Shown here: in pieces, positions 10,925 through 21,300 of the stretch | Layout of the letters: the number at the start of each line of letters is the position of its first letter | How positions within the stretch are numbered: position 1 is the stretch's first letter | Origin: Mytilisepta virgata | Taxonomy: Eukaryota > Mollusca > Bivalvia > Mytilida > Mytilidae | Reading direction: 5' to 3' | Assembly: GCA_028015205.1 (NCBI GenBank) | Contig: CM051517.1 | Location: 42,667,135 to 42,731,134 of the forward strand | DNA: 64,000 nucleotides | Notes under the pieces: generated by a model | The model's input: the letters and a program-made list of their open reading frames with translations, nothing else | Told to the model about the DNA's origin: nothing | Databases searched by the model: none | Made by a program: the position numbers and the translations under genes

Positions 10925-13220
10925 CCCTCAGACATTACCATAAAATTTTCAACGAAAGCAGAGAAGATTTTTCATTTTCCATGAGTTTCTAGTCCGAGAA
11001 TATTTAATAAAATAGCTCCAAATCAGTTCTTGTGGTGATATCTGCACTGTTATAAAGGTTATTCAACTTTGTGTAGTTTTATGTAAAAAAAATTATGAGA
11101 GTCAAAGCGACTATAAAAACGGTTCACTGTATATATTTAAAAGATTATTAAACTGTTTTAAATACTGTTTTTACTTACTCTGGCTCATATTTCTACTGAA
11201 AGCTGTTATAAAGAGTCATTCCAATTTACCCTCTTCGCTCATCATTGCTGACCTTGAACACGCAATTGTTGTCACTTTAACGTGATAAAAGATAAATATT
11301 CCTCGGAATGAACTTTTTGGTATATTTACAAATAATTTTAAGCAATATTAATAAATAAAAAAGGTCTGACATTCATAAATTCGTAATTATATATTACAAA
11401 AAGTATACATCTAAATGGTACTCGAATAAGAACATTGAAAATCCAAATAAAACTCGACCTTGGTATAATGGAGCCAGATGTAAACAAACTACCCTCAGAA
11501 AATTTACTTGAACATAAAGAAAATATTAAATATGTATTACAAGTCGGGGAGCAACATATGATTTTTTAATAAGAGGCAAGACATTTAATTCCAGATCATT
11601 TTCAATCTTCGGGGGGGGGGGGGTATCATATTTTTTAGCCTTATTCATGAAATTTTGCGACAGACCAATAAAGTTTAGAGGCCTTAAAACGGTTTATTTC
11701 GCATATATTGACATATTTCTATTTTATATTTCTTTGATACCAATTTTGATGCACAAGATGTGCACATTTCGTCGATTTACGACTCATCCGTTGTGATCAA
11801 GGCCTAAAATATTTAAAACCAAAATAGCAATCCAAACACAAGACAATGGGACTTGTCATGTAATTCTAGTAGGAAGTACATTTAGGAAATTACAGCAAAA
11901 ATAACGATAATTAATCTGTTCTAGTCTAACAATATTTTGACTTCCTTATCCAGTAGCTTGTTGTGTAGGTACTCACAAACATGCTTAACCCGACCACGAT
12001 CTTTGTATTTTGGTATTCAGAATGTTCATATAAAAATTAAATAAAATGTTGTTTTCTTTTGTGAACATGGATTATGTATAAGTATATGTAACAAACACTG
12101 ACAAATATTGTAATAATATATATACATGAGTTTTGAAATACCAAATTTATAGGAAACCAGTTGACAAGTACCCAAATTACTTTCCGAAATAAATAAAAAA
12201 TGTGACGGTTGTGCTCTATTAAAAATACTACTGCATTATTTACTAGATTGTGTTTTTTTTTTGTATTGGCTTAGTTATAGATCCACGGCTCTCTGTATTG
12301 GTCTAAGGTGCAGTGGATCACCAATGCTGAAAGCCGGTGACCTGTAACTAGGCCAGTATGAACATCATATAACGAAGTCTTTGTTAACTAAGCAGGCCGG
12401 GAAAACTTATATAGGTCTAGTGTAGAGTTTCATATTATATTGGCAGAAAATATGATATTAGGGCTATTATTTACAAGTTAATCAATGATTTAGTATAAGT
12501 ATAAACTATAATTATGTTGTAAAGATATGAGCAATTTACTGAAAAAAACATCAGCCATAAGTTAGGTCAACAATGATTTAAATCTACAAATCATAAAGCA
12601 TTCTGTGGTAATATCTACGTATATCCTATGAGCAGTATCATCCTATTTCATTCTAAATATCAGACAAAATCAGACATAAATCTGTAAAAGATTATTTTGA
12701 CCAAGGAAATTAATTATTCTTTTGGGAAATTATACGCTAACAGAAGTAGATTTCCATTGGATGACTTGCTAAAGTTTATTTGAACAGAACAAGACAAACG
12801 TTTTAACTCTTGTTTGACCTTCATCAGTATTTTGTATAAAATCATTTTTACGTATAATGGCACCACCGAACTGTTCTAATAATATGACAACCTAATCAAG
12901 GAAAGAAGCTTAACAAATGTTTTTTGTGGATTTTTGGATTATGCGATAAAGTTAGAAGAACTTTTTTTAAATTACATGTGAGGATATACTGTTCTAATAT
13001 TACCTCAGTGGCTTTGATAAATAGAAAGGAATCGTAAATTTGATTTTACCCCGCCTCGAAAAGGTGGTGGTACACTGGTTTGCAAAAATAAATAAAACTA
13101 GATTGAGGCAGTCGGAAACGACATTTATCCCCGCACTCCCCTGTGCACCACTTTCACAATCGTATGTTTGAATACGGGCCCCTTTTTCAAAATAAAACTT
13201 CCAAAACCTTTGTGCTTTTG
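10925..13220. other. Gene-free stretch
   Basis: AT-rich with no supported gene. It includes a run of 13 G (11611-11623). Confidence 0.4.
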
Positions 13221-13221
13221 A

Positions 13222-13620
13222 ATACAGTGTATGACAATACTGTATAGAATTACAATGCATAAGGTGAAAAATGAAAATGAAAATTCTAATACCTTATTGT
13301 ACATCTATATACAGTGTGTGAAAATACTGTGTTACTGTAGAAATAAAATGCATAAAATGAAAAATTAAAGAGAAGCTTTGGTCACATGCTTAAATTCGCA
13401 ACCTCAAATTCGACCCCTGTGGGTACCAATTTTTGAAAATCAAAATTCTAAAATCTTACTGCGCATCTACATATAGTGTATAAAAAAGCTGTATAGAGTA
13501 AAATGCATAATATAAAAATTGAAAGAGAGTTTAGGTCACAAGCTTAAATTCCCAATTTTCGAAATTCGACCACCGAGGGCCCGAGTTTTTGAAAATCAAA
13601 ATTCACAGTTACTGAATGGC
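13222..13620. repeat. Diverged short tandem duplication
   Basis: A module of ATACAGTGT..., an AATACTGTATAGA-like segment, AAATGCATAA and GAAAAAT occurs at about 13222, 13310 and 13472. The later two copies are each followed by TCACA.GCTTAAATTC, a CGACC.C.G.GGG-like segment and TTTTTGAAAATCAAAATTC. Spacing is uneven (about 87 and 163 bp), so this is a worn array. A related module occurs at about 43572. Confidence 0.45.
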
Positions 13621-14540
13621 TAACCATGGCCCTTTATTAGAGCATTATGTTGATAGGGCGCTGCTGCATCCTTTTTAACTCAATAGAATGGTTTTTCACA
13701 ATCTGTGAAAATAACCCTCAGGTAACTCGAGGTACGACTGTCTTCATTGTTTGTGACTATAGCCATGGTTTTACGTATTGTTTAATTGTTATATAAATGA
13801 TATCACAATTCCATCTCGAAGAATAACTATAAAGACTGGAAAATTTAACTCTTTTAAAAATGCTATAAAGTTTTTGACCAAACCTCATGTGTAATATTAA
13901 TTTGACATTCCTGAGTTAATATGTGTTCACTAAACGATCTAGAATTGCAGTGCTAGGATCTTAGTCTTCAAAGATTTCAAACAAATCTAGTGGTAGATTT
14001 ATAGATGGAAAATTAAAAATTTGTAATCAAGCCAAATTTAGATGATGCGGCTAATAAAATTTCAATAATGTCCAGATTTTAGACCAATAAATACATTAAA
14101 ATTTCAAAATCTACATGCAATATTATATACAGAAGTATCGGTTTATTCCTCATTTGGAAACGAGGTGCAGTTTTAAGGAGATTTGCATGGACTACGTTTT
14201 ATTCTATCATCTTGGAAAAATGTGCTCCATATTTGTTGTAAGTCCCTAATCATGATTTTATTGAATTTTCGATTGTCTTTCTTACTTGTAGAAAATGACA
14301 TATCATTTATATAATGCATGGTGACGGATTTTGTATTGTCTAAGAAGTAAAACGTTGTTTTCATTTAAAATATCAAATTCAACTGTATCAGTCCAAAAAT
14401 AAGCATTTACTGCCAAACTTTTATATTGTGACGTTGATCCTCAAAAAGAAACGTTGCTTATAGTAACGGCTCAGTGTATTCCAGAAGTTACCGAGTCTGT
14501 AGTAACTACGCGTGTTACAGAAACCTAATCCAGCTGGAAA
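13621..14540. other. Region upstream of the intronless gene
   Basis: No supported ORF. The last 120 bp before the ATG at 14541 are GC-richer than the surroundings and contain several GTTAC/GTAAC motifs; a promoter could lie here, but I see no convincing TATA box. Confidence 0.35.
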
Positions 14541-15269
14541 ATGGGAACTATCTGTGGTAAATTCGGCAAGCGAAGAAGTAGCAACAAAACAAGGAATGGA
14601 ACAACAGGAGAATGCATCCTAACGCAGTTGCGACGTTTCAGGAGAAACCGAGTTGTTCCAGTAAATATTTTGCCAACTCCGGTTGCAAGTAAGAGTAGCT
14701 GCAGTTACACAAGGAGTCGTGCAAGACAAGGAGGAAATGGGGCCAGTTACGATACTGCTGATGAAATTGCTAAGGAAAACTGTATTAAGGATTATGACAA
14801 AGTTATTGTACTTAAAGTAAGTTCATCGACTGATGTTACCAATGACCACGATAAAGTTGAGGAGACACATCCTAGTTCAAAAGTTGAATCAGAAGTGCGG
14901 TCTATCACACCTAATCTACCGTCTTTTGTAAAAGAACTAATCAGCGATGTTGATAAATTGATTTCAAATCGACCCACTTCAGAGTCAGACTCAACAGTGA
15001 GAATAAGAGTAAGGCCAAAAGCGGCTAAAGGAATAAGAACTCCTGTGAAAGTACAGTTAACACGGAGTACAGGGGAGGAATATGATTCTGAATTGCCAGG
15101 TGAAGTGGTTCCATCATCTGAATATTTCTCCATTGGTAGTTCAGTTCTTTCTCGTCCACAACTCACAGAGCCCGCAGTTCGTACAACTGAACAGAAATGC
15201 TTGGATAACTGGATGAAGCGACAGATCCAGGAAGAGAAGGCCGTAAAATGTGTTAGTGATAGCGATTAG
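14541..15269 (+). CDS. Intronless 242-aa protein, predicted N-acylated, family unknown
   Basis: A single uninterrupted frame, long for this AT-rich window. The start is well placed (GGAAAATGG, A at -3). The N-terminus MGTICGK has Gly2 and Cys5, the usual arrangement for N-myristoylation plus palmitoylation, followed by basic clusters (GKRRSSNK, LRRFRRNR) that would favour membrane association. The middle is Ser/Thr/Asp/Glu-rich; residues about 130-150 (PSFVKELISDVDKLI) could form an amphipathic helix; then a basic VRIRVRPKAAKGIR stretch and a C-terminus CLDNWMKRQIQEEK ending in an acidic tail. I recognise no domain. A possible poly(A) signal AATAAA lies at about 15577. It could be a lineage-specific adaptor, a retrocopy or one exon of a larger gene; the composition and length argue for real coding sequence. 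Confidence 0.6.
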   Translation: MGTICGKFGKRRSSNKTRNGTTGECILTQLRRFRRNRVVPVNILPTPVASKSSCSYTRSRARQGGNGASYDTADEIAKENCIKDYDKVIVLKVSSSTDVTNDHDKVEETHPSSKVESEVRSITPNLPSFVKELISDVDKLISNRPTSESDSTVRIRVRPKAAKGIRTPVKVQLTRSTGEEYDSELPGEVVPSSEYFSIGSSVLSRPQLTEPAVRTTEQKCLDNWMKRQIQEEKAVKCVSDSD

Positions 15270-16281
15270 ATGCTTTTGGAATAGATATAGAAACCTTTTT
15301 AATGGATAAATATGGGCCATTTTAATTAATCTAATTAATGACATAGCAAAAGTCAAATGAACAATTACTTTTCTTTTGTTTTAGTATTGACTTAATGTGC
15401 GTTTTGCTAGCCTTCAGGCAAGCGAAGACGAATCGCATTTGCAGTGAGTATTAAAATCTTTAAGTCATATTATAATAGGATCATCCTTGCCAGGCTTGTG
15501 TGAAAATGTAACTACGTAACTCCAAATTAAAGCTAAGGGTTGTTAAAACAACCTTCGCGTACACCAATCATAGATAATAAAAGCTATATTTGAGAAAGTA
15601 TGGGTTTTTCAAATATCGGACATGCAGGAATTTTATATGTAAATTTTATAATAAATATAAAAATTCCAAATCATCATATGATGTATATCACGCATATTCT
15701 AATTTTTCGTCGTATTAGAATTTCCTAATGAAGAGAATTTTTGTCTTCTTTCTTTTTTTACAGTTCTAAATAAAAATATTCGACATTTTCTGTATAAACC
15801 ATTTACCAAAGCTGCAGTGTTAAATTTTCACAACTTTGGAATTCAGTTAAAATTATGTGAAATACTATATGACTTGATAATATGATTGTTTGGATGGGGG
15901 TTACAGAATAAGAATAATGGCATAAACATTAACAAACAAGTCCTCTCAAACAGGTGTTAGCCTTTATATTAAACTTGAAGCGGGTTGACCTTTTAAAGGA
16001 GCAATAAAACGCTGTTCATTTGCTTAAACTTTGTCAGGTATATGAACAGACATTTTACCAATGTATGAAGAATTAATCCATCTTCCATATTTCATTAACA
16101 TATATAATAATCACCGTGTACAGACAAATCTTGGGGGGGCACAAGAATCGAAAAAGATTGTTTTACAGCAAAATTAAGTATTGGAGCTGTAAACCAACCT
16201 TGGCAGGTTTAGGGTTGTTTTCATGTTTTGAAGACAACGTCACATTTAATTTAAAAACATTTATTACATTGAGTGTGGTGA
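15270..16281. other. Gene-free stretch
   Basis: Contains the presumed 3' UTR of the intronless gene (AATAAA near 15577 and 15648) and otherwise nothing recognised. Confidence 0.4.
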
Positions 16282-16790
16282 AATACCGGGATTTCCGAGT
16301 GAAATCAAAATCAATAATTCACCCAGTGAAATTGAAAGTCATATTTCACTCTAGGAAGTGACGTAACAATAACCGTCGCCAACGACGTTGCTATACAATG
16401 ATCGACGCGTAATCATATAAAAACATAATACCTTGTATTTTATCGTTAAAATTTCTGAATACCTTGAATATTTCAATGTAATAAACAGAATAACTAATCT
16501 TGAAATTCGAATACCAAAGATCTACAACTCATGACCGAAAAACACTTATAATTCTCTCGTGTGCTACGCGCACTCGTGAATTAATGTGTTGTTCGGTAAC
16601 TCGTTGTAGATTGTTAGGTATTCGCATTTCAAGATTAGTTATACTATAATTATTACATTGATGATGGTGATTTATCGTAATTTCCAGTGAAAACAAATTC
16701 GATATTTTCACTCGGTCAGAAAGATCGTTTTTTTTTAACGTCGTCAAGGGCGTTACTAACAAATGACGTTTGTGACTTAGAAAGATTCAA
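16282..16790. mobile_element. Palindromic MITE-like element with GCTACGCGCACTCG core
   Basis: Around the centre at about 16565, the left arm (16476-16540, with TAACTAATCTTGAAATTCGA) is the reverse complement of the right arm (16585-16660, with TTCGCATTTCAAGATTAGTT) with scattered mismatches. Further out, CCGAGTGAAAT on the left pairs with ATTTTCACTCGG on the right. The core TGTGCTACGCGCACTCG resembles the core of the palindromic element at 58157-58330. No ORF is supported. Confidence 0.55.
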
Positions 16791-16856
16791 GAAGGGATCT
16801 AAGGGAAATATAACACTTTTGTATGGCAAACCGTTTTACTATTTATTCTTACTTCA

Positions 16857-17632
16857 AGATATCTCATATAATATATAAGATATCTCATATAATATATAAG
16901 ATATCTTATATACTTTATAAGATATCTCATATAATTTATAAGATATCTTATATAGTTTATAAGATATCTTATATAGTTTATAAGATATCTCATATAGTTT
17001 ATAAGATATCTTATATAATATATAAGATATCTTATAAAGAAAATTATGAGATATCTTATAAATTATATGAGATATCTTATAAACTATATAAGATATCTTA
17101 TAAACTTTATGAGATATCTTATAAACTATATAAGATAACTTATAAACTTTAGAAGATATCTTATAAAGTATATAAGATATCTTATAAAGTATATAAAATA
17201 TCTTATAAAGTATATAAGATATCTTATATAATATATAAGATATCTCATATAATATATATAAGATATCTTATATAATCTAGTTTTTACAAGATATCTTATA
17301 AACTTTATAAGATATCTTATATACTTTATAAGATATCTTCTAAAGTTTATAAGATATCTTATAAAGTATATAATATATCTCATAAAGTATATAAGATATC
17401 TCATAAAGTATATAAGATATCTTATAAAGTTTATAAGATATCTTATAAATATTTTTTATATAAGATATCTTATATACTTTATAAGATATTTCATATAATT
17501 TATAAGATATCTTATATAGTTTATAAGATATCTCATATAGTTTATAAGATATCTTATATAATATATAAGATATCTTATAAAGAAAATTATATGAGATATC
17601 TTATAAACTATATAAGATATCTTATAAACACC
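16857..17632. repeat. 21-bp palindromic satellite array (about 37 units)
   Basis: The AGATATC core recurs every 21 bp, with variable AT-only spacers such as TTATAAACTTTATA. Each unit centres on the palindrome ATAAGATATCTTAT, so the whole array can fold on itself. Because 21 is a multiple of three, open frames with a seven-residue repeat (YKISYII type) appear on both strands; these are artefacts. The array breaks at about 17035, 17275 and 17440. A block around 16905-17085 recurs at about 17470-17632, including the same AAAGAAAATTAT interruption. Confidence 0.9.
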
Positions 17633-17640
17633 TACCTTAA

Positions 17641-18014
17641 GGATGTTCGCTGCTCATTTTCAAAATAACAAGCTTTTCATAACACTGGTAAAAATTGATA
17701 GATGATTAATAAAGGAACTAAAAGAGCGAAAAAAAAAGTTATAGGTCCGTGTGCTTGTTTTAGAGATATAAGCCACTGAAAATTTGGCGCGAAAAATATG
17801 CTCTCTTGATTTTACATAGCATTATAATAGACAAGTTTTATTTCTCAAAAACCATTAAATAATAACAAGGATTTTATAAGATTTTTACAAATGGCTTATT
17901 ATTGTGCATGCAAAAGATTCATGAAAAGAAAAATGGGGAAAAATGATTTATGGCATTCAACCAGATGATTCTGAACATCTGACAAAAATTTAAAAACATG
18001 ACCAGCGAACATCC
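17641..18014. mobile_element. MITE with TTAA target duplication
   Basis: TTAA at 17637-17640 and 18015-18018 flank a 374-bp unit whose ends are inverted: GGATGTTCGCTG on the left and CAGCGAACATCC on the right, a perfect 12-bp match. TTAA duplication is typical of piggyBac and Kolobok transposons, so this is a non-autonomous member of one of them. No ORF. It abuts the 21-bp satellite and lies about 300 bp upstream of the FKBP start codon. Confidence 0.75.
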
Positions 18015-18018
18015 TTAA

Positions 18019-18313
18019 TTCACGATAAGGATCCATGTGCGGCAAAATTAGATTTGCAACGACATACCTAGAAGATAATATATCAAAAATATAATAATAT
18101 TTTTATCTTGCACAAACAGTATTGTTAGAAAAATAATCGAGTTAACACTTTCAAATAAACAGGTAGGTTTACAGTTAATATTAATACGGCGCACCATAGA
18201 ATGATAGATTACGACATTACAACTTCGTTTGCGGCAAAAGCAGACACGCGTGTTTTGAAAAATTGTGAATAGTAAAGATCAAGGTTCACATGCGCTTAAA
18301 AGAAGTTTCAAAC
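18019..18313 (+). promoter_or_regulatory. Probable promoter and 5' UTR of the FKBP gene
   Basis: The stretch between the TTAA MITE and the start codon is locally richer in CG dinucleotides (GTTTGCGGCAAAAGCAG, ACACGCGTG at about 18226-18250) than the surroundings. No clear TATA box is seen. The assignment rests on position only. Confidence 0.35.
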
Positions 18314-21300
18314 ATGTTTTGGGGTAAACTATCCATCAGATCAAATTTATTACCACATATGAATTTATTGAATAAACACAGTTACACAGACAAAACATAA
18401 GCGCATACTGATAGTTTATACCAGTCACACTCACAGGCACCTCCGGCACGGGCATGGAATTACCGTAGCTTATTGCACCCCTTCTTTTCTATGCAACATC
18501 CCCTAACCTAGATACGATAACATAACCCTCCGTCCAATGATTACAAAGTATTGGTCGGAGGGTTGTATTATGATAACACCCCTGACCCCTGACCTACATT
18601 CTGAAAAATATGAGTTGGTGCCAATAAAGTATTTGTATTTATATCAAGTACATTGTATAACTATAAGATAGGAACTGAAGATAATGCCAGAAAGAGCAGT
18701 TAATTGCATTACCAAATATTTATAACCTATCCATGTAAAATTGGGGTACCAGATGCAATGTTTACGCTCTGTTCTCACTGTATCGTGGTTTCCACTGTAT
18801 CGCGCTTTCAATGTAATTTTGACGCCATCTTGAAAAATAAGTATTACAATGCAGTGGTATGGCAGTATACAACCTATTTTTCCACCCAATGCTGCACCTA
18901 GCATTAACTGGAATAGTCATATAACTTATAAGAGAGAAGGTTTACATTGTATAACTCAGCAATTCCTATATCTTTGCAATTTCAATTACACTGAGCAGAA
19001 AGTTTGATTGTAAACATTGGATCTGCATCTGGTATACTGGGGTCACACGGTACTTATTTTTTCAAGATGTACAAATTATGTTGAAATAACATTGGAAGTG
19101 CGATACAGTGGGAACAGAGTATACATTTATTTTGAAAAGATAGATAATAAATATTTAGTAACCCATACCGAGAGGTTGAAACCAAACTTAGATATAATGG
19201 TCCTCTTTCAGAATTGTGACCGTTGACCCAAACTATCAACCAAGATGGCAACCCTGTGGGAACTGGTTGCTTTGTGTAATAGGCAATGCACTATCAGGTG
19301 AGCGATACAGGCTCCTGGGAGCCTCTGGTATATATTATTGTGATTACAATGTAGTGTACTTTTTGTAATAGAATTTACCACCAAAAAATTAAAAATGCAA
19401 GTTTTAATTGTTTATATATTCATCATATCACATTGCTTTCACACTAAGAAAGCATCACATTAATTTCCAAATTAACATTAGATTTTGTGATATATATTTT
19501 TATTCTGTTTCTTTACAGGAGTAACATTGGACGGTGGTAAAAAATATACCCAGACAGTAGAACAGTCTTTCCATTTATCAATGGCGGCTTTAGAACCGGC
19601 TAAAGGTATTATCTTTCATTATCTTGTACTAAAGCGAGACATTGAGTAGCACAAATGTTATTAAAAATATAAGTTTTTTAACCCATTAAGACAAATACGC
19701 ATGCTTTCAATATTAAGATCGGAGGTGCTCTAACCAAACAAGTATATGACTATGTATATGTTTCTCAATACCAGACTAACTCAAGCATAAACCCACCAAA
19801 TGTTTTCCTGTTTGAAAATTAAAAATAATAAAAATATGTTTTTATATCTAGTTGAATAACTACAACCAGACAACTAGATTATGCCAAGTTCTTGATTCAT
19901 TTAATAAAAACCACATTAAAGTTGTCAAACAAGAAAAGTTTTTTTTTATATGAGTAATTATACGATAGGACATAATTATTGGAAATTATTGTTGAAGTTT
20001 TGTTCAGGTTTCATATTGAATTACAGTCATAAATCAGTGTTCTCCCTATGCTTATATAACACAGTGGTACCTCTATGATATTAACCAAATGATCAATGTA
20101 TATATTTTTTTCTTTCGGTACAGTGATATGGTCCCTTTTTCCTTAGTTTACATTATAAATTAAAATAATTTAAATTCAGTGAAATTCTACACAGTAATTC
20201 TTTTTTAGCTCACCTGACCCAAAGGGTCAAGTGAGCTATTCTCATCACTTGCGTCCGTCCTCCGTTAACTTTTACAAAAATCTTCTTCTCTGAAACTACT
20301 GGGCCAAATTGAACCAAACTTGGCCACAAGCATCATTAGGGTATCTAGTTTAAAAATTATTTCTGATGACCCCGCCTGCCAACCAACATGGCCGACATGG
20401 CTAAAAATAGAACATAGGGGTAAACTGCAGTTTTTGTCTTATATCTAAAAAACTAAAGCAATTAGAGCAAAACTGACATGGGGTAAAAATGTTCATCAGG
20501 TTAAGATCTACCTGCCATGAAATTTTCAGACGAATCGATCAATCCTTTGTTGGGTTATTGCCCCTGAATTGTTAATTTTAAAGAAATTTTGCAGTTTTAG
20601 GTTATGATCTTGAATATTATTATAGATAAAGACAAACTGTAAACAGCAAAAATGTTCAACAAATTAAGATCTACAAATAAGTCAACGTAACCATAATCAT
20701 TGATTGACCCCTTATAGGAGTTTTTGCCCTTTAAAGACGGCATCCAGCGTAAAGTTTTCTTTAAAGATCTTTTTCTCTCAAACCACTGGGCCAATTGAGA
20801 CCAAACTTTGGTGGAATAGCCCTTGGGTGGCCCCCTTCCAAAATTTTGTCTGGCATCCCCGACTTCCAACCGACATGGCTGCTGTTACTAAAAATAGAAA
20901 AAAAGGGGGGTGAATTTCAAAAATCTTCTTATATGAAACTACAAGGCCAGTTTGAACCAAAGTTGGCAATAATGGTTCTTAGGAGGTTCTCTTTCAGAAA
21001 TATGTCCAATGACCCGGACTGTTAACCAAGATGGCCGCCACAGCCGAACTTAGTTTAACATAGGACCCTATGGGAAATTCACTCAAAAATCTTCTTGTCT
21101 GAAACCACTAAGCCAATTAGAATTAGACTTGGTAGCAATGGTCCTTAGATGGTCCTCTTTCGGAATTTTGTGCGATGACCCAGACTGTCAACCAAGATGG
21201 CCACCACACCCGAACTTAGTTTAACATAGGGCCCTATGGAAAAATTCATTGAGAAATCTTCTTGTCTGAAAGTATTTGACATATTGGAGCCAGACTTGGT

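Noticed and set aside
11546..11640. GGGGAGCAACATATGATTTT as a third GGAGCAACC MITE
   Set aside because: Only the first bases match and no opposing end is found; similarity is too weak.
16799..17404. ORFs with YKISYII-type heptad repeats on both strands
   Set aside because: They arise because the satellite period (21 bp) is a multiple of three; the same array gives such frames on both strands.
18514..18574. Hairpin around CATAACCCTCCG / CGGAGGGTTGTA
   Set aside because: About four mismatches in 25 bp; no ends or second copy seen in the window. Probably a worn repeat.
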